From positions 1-40,159 of the forward strand of contig JAQWMQ010000018.1 of assembly GCA_029246705.1 (NCBI GenBank): DNA of 40,159 nucleotides. The letters are read 5' to 3'. A program made the translations under genes and the position numbers. The notes under the pieces were generated by a model that did no database searches, was not told the origin of the DNA, and saw only the letters and a list, made by a program, of their open reading frames with translations. The DNA comes from Phycisphaerales bacterium (GTDB taxonomy: Bacteria; Planctomycetota; Phycisphaerae; Phycisphaerales; SM1A02). Position 1 is the stretch's first letter; each line of letters begins with the position of its first letter. Below are positions 14,887 to 22,391 of the stretch, in pieces.

Positions 14887-16023
14887 TCAGCGGACCGAAG
14901 CACCCACGGCCTGCCAACCTGCCAGGAGCAGTGATTCATCGGGACCACGCAGCATGTCAACCTGCCCTCGACCCGTGGGAACGATGATCGTCAGGGTCCC
15001 CTGTCGGACCTTCTTGTCCCAGCCCATGTGCTCGAGGAGTCGCCGTGCATCCACGGGCTGGGGCAGGCTGTTCGGCAGTCCGCAGGCCTCGAGGGTCGCA
15101 TTCAATTCGTCCGACTCGGCCTGGGTCCAGTGACCGAGCTGCCGGGCACAGGCCCCCGCCGCCACCAGTCCGATCGCAACCGCCTCACCGTGCTTGAGAC
15201 CAAGCTCATGCATGGGTTCGATGGCATGGGCGAAGGTGTGACCGAGGTTCAGGAAGGCCCGTGCGACACCTCCGCCGGGACCGGTCTCCTCGCGGACGTC
15301 GACCCCGACCACGTTGACCTTGATCGCCGCGCACCGAGCCACCAGCGACCCACAGGCCTTGATGTCGCCATCAAGCACGTCCGGGGCTCGGCTTCGAAGC
15401 TCCTCGAGCAACGGCCAGTCGGCGATCACCCCGTGCTTGATGCATTCGGCGAACCCACAGGCCCGTTCGCGCCGAGGCAGGGAGACCAGCGTCTGCGGGT
15501 CGGCCACCACCGCCAGGGGTTGCCAGAAGGCTCCGACGAGGTTCTTTCCAAGCGCACCATCGGGCAGCGGAAGATTCACACCCGTCTTGCCACCGATGGA
15601 GGCATCGACCATCGCCAGCAGCGTGGTCGGTACCTGGAGCACCGGGATGCCGCGCAGCCAGCTCGCGGCGAGGAACCCACCGAGATCACCGACGATCCCA
15701 CCCCCGACCGCCACGACCGCTCCGGAGCGATCGATGTGCTCGCGGGCCGCGGTTTCAAGGAGGGCCTCGAGGACCTCGATCGTCTTGTTGGTTTCAACCG
15801 CCTCGATCGAGGCGAAGGAGACGGCGAACCCCGCTTCTTCGAGGGAAGCAGCCACCCGCTCGGCATGGGTTTCGGCGATCGCGGCGTCGGCAACCAGCAG
15901 GACCCGTCGACCGGTGCTGTCGCCCAGGGTCCTTTGGAGCAGGGCACCCACGCCGTTCAATGCGCCGGCTTTCACCAGCACGTCGTAGGACTGCTCGCCG
16001 AGAGGTACGTTGATTGAAGTCAT
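14887..16023 (-). CDS. aroB: 3-dehydroquinate synthase
   Basis: Converts DAHP to 3-dehydroquinate, the second step of the shikimate pathway, using NAD and a divalent metal in the cytoplasm. The 378-residue protein has the NAD-binding loop VVAVGGGIVGDLGGF near residues 102-116, PTTLLAMVDASIGGKTGVN, and the metal ligands in AECIKHG, NLGHTFAHAIE and KHGEAVAIG. Length is at the family norm. Its ATG overlaps the stop of the upstream membrane-protein gene by 4 bp, implying coupled translation. The ParA gene begins 108 bp further on, with a small CCGA/TCGG hairpin between. No other shikimate gene is in the window. Confidence 0.97.
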   Translation of the reverse strand: MTSINVPLGEQSYDVLVKAGALNGVGALLQRTLGDSTGRRVLLVADAAIAETHAERVAASLEEAGFAVSFASIEAVETNKTIEVLEALLETAAREHIDRSGAVVAVGGGIVGDLGGFLAASWLRGIPVLQVPTTLLAMVDASIGGKTGVNLPLPDGALGKNLVGAFWQPLAVVADPQTLVSLPRRERACGFAECIKHGVIADWPLLEELRSRAPDVLDGDIKACGSLVARCAAIKVNVVGVDVREETGPGGGVARAFLNLGHTFAHAIEPMHELGLKHGEAVAIGLVAAGACARQLGHWTQAESDELNATLEACGLPNSLPQPVDARRLLEHMGWDKKVRQGTLTIIVPTGRGQVDMLRGPDESLLLAGWQAVGASVR

Positions 16024-16784
16024 GGGTCACCCTTCCGCAGCCGATCATCGTGCCGGCGAGCCAGTTCGTCGAGCGCATCGACGGGATCCGTCGGAAGCGA
16101 TGTCGGTTCACCGACCTTCGAGGCGACAGTGGAAGTCACCTTCCTTTGACCGGATCGACCCCGCCGACCGGTGAACAGGCCGAGCAGGACCCAGCCCAGG
16201 ATCAGGACCACGATGCCGATGATGATGACTCGATCCGGGCTCACGGCGACGGGGCCGGGTCGGATCCGTCCTGCGAAGGCGGGATAGCTCCGCAGGGTGC
16301 CGTCCCGCGCCTCGGCACTGATCCGCTTGTAGAAACGAGCCGCCACCCGGACACGCTCGCCGGAAGCACGATCCTCGTCCCACGGCAGGTAGACCGCGGC
16401 CGCACTGCCATCGGGAAGCCGGAGGAACCACTCGACAACGGGCGACCAGGGCCGCTCCAAGCGATCCGACTGCTCCACTCGACCCGTGAGTTCGAACGAC
16501 CGGCCTCGCCAGGCATCAGGTGCCCCGAGTACCGCACTGGTTCCAGCAGGATCCCAAGGTTCCAGCGCCGCGGACTTCAGGGTGTCCGCGCTGATCGCCC
16601 CCATGGCCGACATCAACGCGGCAAAGGCACTTTCCTGGTGGTCACGGTCGTCGATCGCGGTTTCCAGGGCCGTTTGCTGATCGGCTGATAGAGACCCCAG
16701 CGGGTCTTCATCGTCCGACCAGGTACCGACGGGAGCAGCGATCCCGACCAGACTTCCCAGAAAAAGGAGCAGGACCGGAGGCAC
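16020..16784 (-). CDS. Membrane-anchored protein of unknown function upstream of aroB
   Basis: A 254-residue protein. I start at the GTG 16782-16784, with AAGGAG 6 nt upstream and an immediate signal-like stretch (PPVLLLFLGSLVGIAAPVG). Longer in-frame starts would run through a terminator and reach the tRNA-Glu gene. Residues about 25-80 are helical and acidic. Residues about 85-170 hold a beta-rich segment (SFELTGRVEQSDRL, EWFLRLPDGSAAAVYLPWD, GERVRVAARFYKRI) that may be an OB-like barrel. A transmembrane helix lies at about 186-204 (VIIIGIVVLILGWVLLGLF), followed by a basic cytoplasmic tail. So most of it is outside the membrane, with two anchors or a cleaved signal. The stop overlaps aroB by 4 bp. 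No family assigned. Confidence 0.75.
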   Translation of the reverse strand: MPPVLLLFLGSLVGIAAPVGTWSDDEDPLGSLSADQQTALETAIDDRDHQESAFAALMSAMGAISADTLKSAALEPWDPAGTSAVLGAPDAWRGRSFELTGRVEQSDRLERPWSPVVEWFLRLPDGSAAAVYLPWDEDRASGERVRVAARFYKRISAEARDGTLRSYPAFAGRIRPGPVAVSPDRVIIIGIVVLILGWVLLGLFTGRRGRSGQRKVTSTVASKVGEPTSLPTDPVDALDELARRHDDRLRKGDP

Positions 16785-16840
16785 CAGGGACTCCTTGCAG
16801 ACGGTGAAAGGGGCGAAACAAGCCCCCCTGAAAAGGGAAT

Positions 16841-16872
16841 GGGCGCGGTTCCCAGTGACGGAAACCGCGCCC
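16841..16872 (-). terminator. Terminator hairpin just after tRNA-Glu
   Basis: A 13-bp stem (16841-16853 with 16860-16872, one G-U pair when read as RNA) with a 6-nt loop starts 5 nt beyond the tRNA 3' end. On the minus strand it is followed by ATTCCCTTTT. It separates the tRNA transcript from the membrane-protein/aroB genes, or attenuates read-through. A second, smaller stem GGGGC/GCCCC lies at 16810-16826. Confidence 0.75.
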
Positions 16873-16877
16873 TTCCA

Positions 16878-16952
16878 TGACCCCAAGGGGATTCGAACCC
16901 CTGTTCCCAGGATGAAAACCTGGTGTCCTGGACCTGACTAGACGATGGGGCC
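16878..16952 (-). tRNA. tRNA-Glu (anticodon UUC)
   Basis: A 75-nt cloverleaf. The acceptor stem GGCCCCA pairs with TGGGGTC, with one G-U. The anticodon stem CCAGG/CCTGG holds loop TTTTCAT, giving anticodon TTC, which reads GAA and GAG. The T arm is GGGG-TTCGAAT-CCCC. The D arm is GTCT...AGGAC. The discriminator base is A and CCA is not encoded. A terminator hairpin follows within 5 nt. A promoter with TTGCCG and TAGGAT lies upstream. Confidence 0.96.
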
Positions 16953-16982
16953 TAGGTGGTCGGCACCAGTCCGACCGCGAGT

Positions 16983-17010
16983 ATCCTAGCGATCCTCACC
17001 CGTGCGGCAA
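16983..17010 (-). promoter_or_regulatory. Probable tRNA-Glu promoter
   Basis: On the minus strand TTGCCG (17010-17005), a 16-nt spacer and TAGGAT (16988-16983), about 30 nt before the mature tRNA 5' end. That leaves room for a short 5' leader to be removed by RNase P. Confidence 0.5.
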
Positions 17011-17107
17011 GCGCCCCAGCCCTCCTTGGCCGAGCTTCGTGGATACGAATCCGGTGTTTTTTCAGGATCCACGAAAGCAGACTGCGCCACGAGTCGATCT
17101 CTAGGGC

Positions 17108-17506
17108 ATGGAAAAGAACATGCTCGAACGAATTCGCCAGCGCTACGGACGCCTGTTGACTGCAGTCGCCTTGATTGCCGGAGGGGTTGCCATCGGCCTG
17201 TCCGCCGAACCTCGCGGGGTGACCGCGACCGAACCCCGGCTGGAAACCGTCGATGAGGGGGCCTCGGTCGAAACCCCGACGATCACCTCGTTTCGTTCGG
17301 TTCTCCGCTTCAAGGAGATCTGCGTGATCTTCTCGCACAACCCGATCTCGGAGACCTCCTGCTGGACGGTCCACGACCTGAACGGGAACGTGCTCGGGAT
17401 CTACGCCGACCAGACCGCCCTCGAGACATTCTTTCCTGAAGTGGACTCCAGCGAGCTGCTCTACGCCGCCCTTCGCAACGGCAACCAGAGCCCGAGCTGG
17501 AATTGA
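17108..17506 (+). CDS. Small exported or membrane-anchored protein of unknown function
   Basis: A 132-residue protein. After a basic start (MLERIRQRYGRL) there is one hydrophobic segment (LLTAVALIAGGVAIGLS, residues about 16-33) ending in SAEP, which could be a signal-peptidase site or an anchor. The rest is a compact domain with two cysteines (EICVIFSHN and ETSCWTVHD) that could form a disulfide outside the cytoplasm, then LNGNVLGIYADQTALETFFP. The start may be ATG 17108 or ATG 17120; GGAAAAG sits before the second. It is 37 bp before the nucleosidase-like gene, but that gene has its own -10-like element. No family recognised. Confidence 0.68.
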   Translation: MEKNMLERIRQRYGRLLTAVALIAGGVAIGLSAEPRGVTATEPRLETVDEGASVETPTITSFRSVLRFKEICVIFSHNPISETSCWTVHDLNGNVLGIYADQTALETFFPEVDSSELLYAALRNGNQSPSWN

Positions 17507-17529
17507 CACAACAGGTCCTGTCTGCCTGA

Positions 17530-17535
17530 TACGCT
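17530..17535 (+). promoter_or_regulatory. -10-like hexamer 7 nt before an ATG
   Basis: TACGCT, seven bases, then the ATG at 17543 of the nucleosidase-like gene. It is a weaker match than the others in this series, and no ribosome-binding site is present. Confidence 0.35.
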
Positions 17536-17542
17536 CCAGTTG

Positions 17543-18208
17543 ATGAGCGACGGGCCCCCCATCATCGTGTGCGCGCTCGAATTCGAGCGAAAGGCCCTGC
17601 TGAAGAGTGGGGTTGATCTGCCTGCACGGATCGAAACCTGCGGCCCGGGTCGAGAAGGCGTCAACACCTGGGTCGGTGCCAACCGTCGCCCGGAGGGGCC
17701 GGTGATCCTGGCTGGTCTTGGCGGTGGGCTGGTTTCGAAACTTGCCCTCGGGGACACCGTGTTCGTCGATGCGGTGGTCGCTGCCGGCGGCAAGCGGATC
17801 GACACCACCTGGCGACCGAACGGAAGCGCCGACTGGACCACGGGGTCGGTCACCTCCACCTCGCGCACGGTGACCAACTATCCGGCCAAGCGTTCTCTGC
17901 ATACCGTCAGCGGCGCCGACGTCGTCGACCTCGAGTCGCAGACCTTCGCCGAGATGGGTCGCACCCTCGGCTGGACATTCGGCATCGTGCGCGGCATCGG
18001 TGACGGGCTCGAGGATTCGCTGCCACCGGGCTGTGACCACTGGGTGAACCACCGGGGGCGGGTCGCCCGCAAGGCGGTCCTCTCAAGCCTGCTGCGTGAG
18101 CCGTCACTGCTCGGACGCATGCGAACCCTGCAACGCAACGGTGAACAGGCGATGAAGGGCGTGGCCACCTGTCTCGCGAGGATCCTTGGTGGGGACACCG
18201 CACCATGA
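17543..18208 (+). CDS. Nucleoside phosphorylase/MTA-SAH nucleosidase superfamily protein
   Basis: A 221-residue member of the purine/uridine phosphorylase superfamily. It opens IIVCALEFERKALL, the first strand of the fold; AGLGGGLVSKLALGDTVFVDAVVAAGG covers the central sheet; and ADVVDLESQTFAEMGRTLGWTFGIVRGIGDGLEDSLP holds the ribose-binding Glu and the conserved Asp. This segment is most like the hopanoid-associated HpnG group and the futalosine-hydrolase group, so likely reactions are release of adenine or hypoxanthine from a nucleoside intermediate. Sequence reading alone does not separate these. No hopanoid or menaquinone genes are near. It overlaps nadD by 4 bp and heads a four-gene operon. 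I start at ATG 17543 rather than the TTG just before it. Confidence 0.8.
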   Translation: MSDGPPIIVCALEFERKALLKSGVDLPARIETCGPGREGVNTWVGANRRPEGPVILAGLGGGLVSKLALGDTVFVDAVVAAGGKRIDTTWRPNGSADWTTGSVTSTSRTVTNYPAKRSLHTVSGADVVDLESQTFAEMGRTLGWTFGIVRGIGDGLEDSLPPGCDHWVNHRGRVARKAVLSSLLREPSLLGRMRTLQRNGEQAMKGVATCLARILGGDTAP

Positions 18209-18861
18209 ACGAGTCGAAAGCACCGGTCATCCTCTTCGGGGGGAGTTTCGATCCGCCCCACACGGGGCATGTCGAGCTTCCGCTGTTGGCCGCCGACGCG
18301 GTGGGTGCCAGCTCGGTGGTGTTCATTCCCGCCGGCATCAACCCCCAGAAATCCGAGCACCCGCCGACGGAAGGAAGACATCGGGTCGCGATGCTGAACT
18401 CGGCGATCGCACACGATCCCCGGGCAAGCGTCTCCACCATCGAACTTGATCGCCCGGGACCGAGCTACATGATCGACACCGTGGAAGCCCTGGCGGCGGA
18501 ACTCGGCGAAGGGCACCCCCCCTTGCGACTGTTGATCGGCGCCGATCAAGCCCTCAACTTCAGGACCTGGAGGCGCTGGGAGGACCTGGAACCACTTGCA
18601 GAGCCGCTGATACTGCCTCGAGCCCCCTTCGGCCCGGACGTCCTGCCCCAGCGCCTGGCCGAGGTCTACCCGGAGGATGCGGAGCGATGGTGCCGGCGGA
18701 TCCTGCAGATTCCCGGCCTTGAAGCCAGTTCGACCGATGTCCGAGGTGCGCTTGGACGAGGCGACTCCCTGGAAGCGCTCGTGCCGAAAACGGTCCTGGA
18801 CTACATAAGGGCGCAGGGACTCTACGGGTCAGGCCCCGAGCTGGATAGAATCGAATCATGA
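18205..18861 (+). CDS. nadD: Nicotinate-nucleotide adenylyltransferase
   Basis: Joins nicotinate mononucleotide and ATP to make deamido-NAD, a required step in NAD synthesis. The 218-residue protein has the nucleotidyltransferase motif GGSFDPPHTGH near residues 12-22 with the T/HxGH signature. The family phrases RVAMLNSAI, SYMIDTVEAL, LIGADQALNFRTWRRWEDL and the C-terminal ASSTDVRGAL (the usual ISSTxIR) are all present. Its start overlaps the nucleosidase-like gene by 4 bp and its end overlaps rimO by 4 bp, so translation is coupled through the run. In many genomes nadD neighbours rsfS or obg; here it does not. Confidence 0.96.
   Translation: MNESKAPVILFGGSFDPPHTGHVELPLLAADAVGASSVVFIPAGINPQKSEHPPTEGRHRVAMLNSAIAHDPRASVSTIELDRPGPSYMIDTVEALAAELGEGHPPLRLLIGADQALNFRTWRRWEDLEPLAEPLILPRAPFGPDVLPQRLAEVYPEDAERWCRRILQIPGLEASSTDVRGALGRGDSLEALVPKTVLDYIRAQGLYGSGPELDRIES
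18846..18851 (+). promoter_or_regulatory. -10-like hexamer 6 nt before the rimO ATG, inside nadD
   Basis: TAGAAT, then CGAATC, then ATG. It lies within the 3' end of nadD, so rimO may have an internal leaderless promoter besides operon read-through. It is almost identical to the element before lpxA. Confidence 0.45.
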
Positions 18862-20414
18862 AGTCCACCCCAGAAGCCATCGCCTCGGTCGCCTTCGTCA
18901 GTCTCGGCTGCCCGAAGAATCTCGTGGACAGCGAGAAGATGCTCGGCACCCTGGTCGGCGAGGGCATCGAACTCGTCGCTGATCATGACGAGGCGGATGC
19001 GATCGTGGTCAATACCTGTGGGTTCCTCGAAGCCTCGAAGGAGGAGTCACTCGAGGTCATCCGCGAGGCGATCGAGCGCAAGGCGTCCGGACGGCTTTCC
19101 CGGGTGGTGGTCACGGGCTGCCTGGTCCAGCGACACCGGGCCAAGATGCTGGAATGGGCCCCCGGCATCGACGCGATGATCGGGGTCTTCGACCGCGATC
19201 GAATACTCGAGGCGGTTCGCGGGAACACTTCGGAACGGGTCGGGCTTGAAGAGGACGACCCTGATCGGCCGCGGTACTGGATCGCCGGCAACGCGCTGCA
19301 GGCGGCCACCGAACGAGGAAGAGACACCGTGGGCCTGACGGTCAACGGTGCCGACGGCAAGGGAATCGGGTACTTCGAGGACGATGGCGGACGACTGCGC
19401 CTCACCCCGAGACACTGGGGCTACCTGCGCGTCAGCGAAGGCTGCAACCAGAAGTGCGCCTTCTGCACCATTCCCTCGATCCGCGGAAAGATGCGCTCGA
19501 AGCCGATTGAGACCATCCTGGCCGAAGCCCGCGCACTGGTCGCGGAGGGCTGCTTCGAACTGAACCTCATCGGGCAGGACACCACGAGCTTCGGCTACGA
19601 CATCGGATACGAGCCCGGGCTGGTCGGGATGCTCGAGGCGCTGAATGCGGTGATGGCCGAAGCCGGCACCGGTTGGATCCGACTGATGTACGCATATCCC
19701 ACCTACTTCGACGACCGAATGATCGATGCCATCGCCAGGCTCGAGCACGTGACCGACTACGTGGACATCCCCCTGCAGCATGCCAGCGACAACATGCTCA
19801 CGGCCATGAGACGCAACGTCGGTGCCGCCGAACAGAAGGCGTTGATCGAAAGACTGCGCGAACGCAACCCGCGGATGGCGATTCGAACGACCTTCATCAC
19901 CGGCTTTCCCGGCGAGACCCAGGCCGACCACGAGGAACTGGTCGAGTTCGTCCGCGAAATGCAGTTCGATGCGATGGGCGTCTTCAAGTACTCGAGGGAG
20001 AACGGCACGCCCGCCGGCACCATGGACCAGGACCCGAAGCTCCACGTCCCCGACGAGGTCAAGGCGGCACGCGAGGAGGAGATCATGATGCTCCAGCAGG
20101 AGATCGCCTTCGAGAATGCGGCCTTTCTCGCGGAGAACAAGGTCCAGATGGACGTGCTGATCGACGAGACCGCAGCCGGCGGAACCAGGGGACGCGCCAC
20201 CAGTGGGGTGTCCGAATCAAGCCACCTGCACGTCGGACGCTGCTACCACCAGGCACCCCAGGTCGATTCCCTGACCTACGTGGCCAGCCGGGAGGAACTT
20301 TCCCCGGGAGAACTGGTTCGCTGCACCATCGTGGAAAGCGAAGGCTACGATCTTGTGGGACAACCGACGTCGGACCTTGAACGACTGCACAGACTAACGG
20401 TGGTGAAGCCATGA
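18858..20414 (+). CDS. rimO: Ribosomal protein S12 methylthiotransferase
   Basis: A radical-SAM enzyme that methylthiolates an aspartate of ribosomal protein S12. Domain order is standard: an N-terminal MTTase domain with cluster cysteines C18 (SLGCPKN), C54 (VNTCGF) and C88 (TGCLVQ); a radical-SAM domain with C196, C200 and C203 (CNQKCAFC); and a C-terminal TRAM domain. FKYSRENGTPA and the SLGCPKN opening favour RimO over the tRNA enzyme MiaB. At 518 residues it is about 70 longer than usual. The extra sequence is mainly between the MTTase and SAM domains (about 125-185) and includes DRPRYWIAGNALQAATERGRD. It overlaps nadD and the following lipoprotein gene by 4 bp each. Confidence 0.95.
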   Translation: MKSTPEAIASVAFVSLGCPKNLVDSEKMLGTLVGEGIELVADHDEADAIVVNTCGFLEASKEESLEVIREAIERKASGRLSRVVVTGCLVQRHRAKMLEWAPGIDAMIGVFDRDRILEAVRGNTSERVGLEEDDPDRPRYWIAGNALQAATERGRDTVGLTVNGADGKGIGYFEDDGGRLRLTPRHWGYLRVSEGCNQKCAFCTIPSIRGKMRSKPIETILAEARALVAEGCFELNLIGQDTTSFGYDIGYEPGLVGMLEALNAVMAEAGTGWIRLMYAYPTYFDDRMIDAIARLEHVTDYVDIPLQHASDNMLTAMRRNVGAAEQKALIERLRERNPRMAIRTTFITGFPGETQADHEELVEFVREMQFDAMGVFKYSRENGTPAGTMDQDPKLHVPDEVKAAREEEIMMLQQEIAFENAAFLAENKVQMDVLIDETAAGGTRGRATSGVSESSHLHVGRCYHQAPQVDSLTYVASREELSPGELVRCTIVESEGYDLVGQPTSDLERLHRLTVVKP

Positions 20415-21184
20415 CTACCCTGAGAACCGTGACGACACTCGCCTTCCTGCTGGCTGCACTGACCGGCTGCAAGCCGTCCGCCAAGACCAGCGAGGCAGCA
20501 CCCCTGATCACGCCCCCGGCGGAGGACGGCAGTCGAAGCACGCTCCAGCTCGACCCGAGCAAGCCGATCGTGATCGCCGGGTGGTGGGACAACGGCCGGT
20601 ACCTGATGGAAATCGAATACGACCACCGATATCGGATCCTCGACGGACCGTTTCCCGATTCGTCGGTGATCGAACGTGGGCGCTGGAACCAGAAGAACCA
20701 CTTCATCTTCACCCTCGAACCCTACGAGGCGAGCACGAACGAGAACGAGCAGGTGGTCCTGTCCCTCGACCGAGGGCGACCGATCGCATCGATCAAGGGA
20801 CTCGCACCATTCAGGAAGATGGACAAGGCACCCGGCAAGATCCAGAAGATGCTCGAGGGAACCTGGAGTGACGGGGACCTCGTGCTGACGCTGAGACCGG
20901 AAGGCCAGTTCATGCTCGGCAAGGACGGTGAAGACCAGACCACCGACGGCAGCTGGAGCCTCGAACAGCTCAAGTCGATCGGTTCCGGCGATGGTCTTCC
21001 CAGCTACGAGCTTGGCGCACTGATTCTCGAACCCGAGGGTGAGGCGGTCGATCCGATGATCTTCACCCTCGAGCGAAGAACCCGTGACACCTTCGACTTC
21101 GTGCTGATCGGTGAAACCGGCTTGCTGAGGCAGAAGGCGGCTGCGAACGACGGCACCAGGACCGAATCCCCGGACGGTCCTTGA
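20411..21184 (+). CDS. Predicted lipoprotein, last gene of the nadD-rimO operon
   Basis: A 257-residue exported protein with lipobox LTGC (Cys20). The mature part has two similar beta-rich halves: GWWDNGRYLMEIEYDHRYRILDG...RGRWNQKNHFIFTLEP and GTWSDGDLVLTLRPEGQFMLGKDG...DGSWSLEQ. Each reads as a W-x-x-G opening, a short strand, an x-G-x-[FY] turn and a G-x-W strand, like small antiparallel barrels that sense or report ligand. The family is unknown. Its start overlaps rimO by 4 bp. It is followed at once by a GC-rich hairpin. An envelope location is the only firm functional inference. Confidence 0.78.
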   Translation: MTTLRTVTTLAFLLAALTGCKPSAKTSEAAPLITPPAEDGSRSTLQLDPSKPIVIAGWWDNGRYLMEIEYDHRYRILDGPFPDSSVIERGRWNQKNHFIFTLEPYEASTNENEQVVLSLDRGRPIASIKGLAPFRKMDKAPGKIQKMLEGTWSDGDLVLTLRPEGQFMLGKDGEDQTTDGSWSLEQLKSIGSGDGLPSYELGALILEPEGEAVDPMIFTLERRTRDTFDFVLIGETGLLRQKAAANDGTRTESPDGP

Positions 21185-21190
21185 AACCGA

Positions 21191-21226
21191 CGACCCCACC
21201 CCCCCGGAACCGGGAGGATGGGGTCG
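21191..21226. terminator. GC-rich hairpin between convergent genes
   Basis: CGACCCCA (21191-21198) pairs with TGGGGTCG (21219-21226), and the interior can add C-rich/G-rich pairs (CCCCGG with CCGGGAGG). No U-tract on either side. Its place 7 bp after the lipoprotein stop and 32 bp before the convergent gene's end suggests two-way termination. Confidence 0.55.
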
Positions 21227-21257
21227 CGACGAACCGCTCGCTTCGCTGGGCGAAGTC

Positions 21258-22103
21258 TCAGGGACACACGCCCCAGGAAGCCAGAAGCACGTTCAGGTCG
21301 GCACCATCGACGAGGCCGTTGCCATCGAGATCCGCCAGGCAGGGTTCACTGGTGCTGATCATGGGGACCAGCGACGTGCAATCGACGTACCAGCGACTGT
21401 CCCCGCTCTCGAGCGCAGGTGGACAGAGTTCGCTGCCGTACCCGTTTCCGCCGTGACCATCGAACCAGCCGTCCCATTCGACGAGCACGTTGCCGGCGTC
21501 GCTGAATATGAATGCACCGACGACCGTGCCGGTCGCCCCCGCACCGGGACCGGTTTCCAATGATGCGGTGGAAATCACACGCTGCCCGACCGAGAAGAGA
21601 CCATCACAAGCGCAGCTGATCATCGAATCGCGCACGACCGCGTCGCACCGGACCCACCATCGGCTGTTTCCCTCGAACGCGAAAGACGTGCAGTCGGATG
21701 AGATGTTGCCACCGTGCCCATCGTTCCAGTTCGTCCATTCGACGAGAAGGAGCAGACTGTCGGGGCTTTCGAACTGGCTTGAGATCACCACGCCCTGGGC
21801 ACCAGGCCCGGGACCATTGTCGAGCGAAGCGGTCGAGACCACCCAGTCCCCGATGAAGTAACCATCGCATCCACAGGCTTGCTGGGCATCTTCCCCCGCG
21901 AGCCCACCAGCCATGCTCTGCATGGAGTTCGTGATCAATTTCTGACGCGGGGTCTCGACGATGGGCACCTGCAAGGTCGGACCGTGGGTATCAGAACTGA
22001 GGCGTATCTCGTTGCTGTCCGCGGCCGCCGGCAGGGCGATGGCCCCGGAGACGACGAACAGGATGGAGCAGGCCAGTGGGGTTCGAAAGTGGGTGAGAGG
22101 CAT
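21258..22103 (-). CDS. Secreted protein with two SH3-like repeats and a dockerin-like C-terminus
   Basis: A 281-residue exported protein. The signal peptide ends near ALPAAADS (residue 28). Two tandem repeats, about residues 77-153 and 164-242, share the order C-x-C-D-G-x-F, GxxVxSTASL, GPGxGAxGxV, VEWxxWxDGHGGN, and SRWWVxC/SRWYVDC. The pattern is like small SH3-like or MIB/HERC2-type domains with disulfides. Residues 255-281 read PCLADLDGNGLVDG followed by ADLNVLLASWG, a single Asp-rich calcium loop with a helix, as in type I dockerins and the Phycisphaerae C-terminal motif. In cellulosome systems two such loops bind cohesin; here only one is seen. The ATG has AAGGA about 7 nt upstream. Monocistronic. 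Role unknown, probably extracellular. Confidence 0.82.
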   Translation of the reverse strand: MPLTHFRTPLACSILFVVSGAIALPAAADSNEIRLSSDTHGPTLQVPIVETPRQKLITNSMQSMAGGLAGEDAQQACGCDGYFIGDWVVSTASLDNGPGPGAQGVVISSQFESPDSLLLLVEWTNWNDGHGGNISSDCTSFAFEGNSRWWVRCDAVVRDSMISCACDGLFSVGQRVISTASLETGPGAGATGTVVGAFIFSDAGNVLVEWDGWFDGHGGNGYGSELCPPALESGDSRWYVDCTSLVPMISTSEPCLADLDGNGLVDGADLNVLLASWGVCP

Positions 22104-22345
22104 GTGGTTTCCTTTCGTGAGGATGAATCAGCCGTTCCATCGGTCGGGAAGATGACCGCGTCGGCGCCGTGGATAGGCCGCTCGATCGAGGGTGTGACGG
22201 ACGAGTCGAAAAAAACATGAAACCGTTCCGGAGGACCGCCCATGTGGCGTTGTCCGGATCCACGGCCGGCTGGCTCGAGGGTGATTCGCATCGAGGTTCC
22301 TTCAGCCCATCGCGGGAGAAGGCTCGATGCATGCCGGGTTTCGTC

Positions 22346-22351
22346 TACAAT
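22346..22351 (+). promoter_or_regulatory. Possible lepA -10 element
   Basis: TACAAT, 40 nt before the lepA GTG. No convincing -35 is 16-18 nt upstream. The rest of the interval 22104-22391 shows no gene; the long plus-strand reading frame from 22242 is an extension of lepA past its real start. Confidence 0.4.
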
Positions 22352-22391
22352 CAGGGATCAACCACCCCCCACCTCACCGATCGCCAACACC

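Noticed and set aside
16785-16886. Longer start for the membrane-protein gene before aroB
   Set aside because: Would overlap the tRNA-Glu 3' end and its terminator hairpin; GTG 16784 has a good ribosome-binding site and signal sequence.
22242-22391. Upstream ATG start for lepA adding 50 residues
   Set aside because: Added sequence is Arg/Pro-rich and unrelated; GTG 22392 gives the canonical N-terminus and length.
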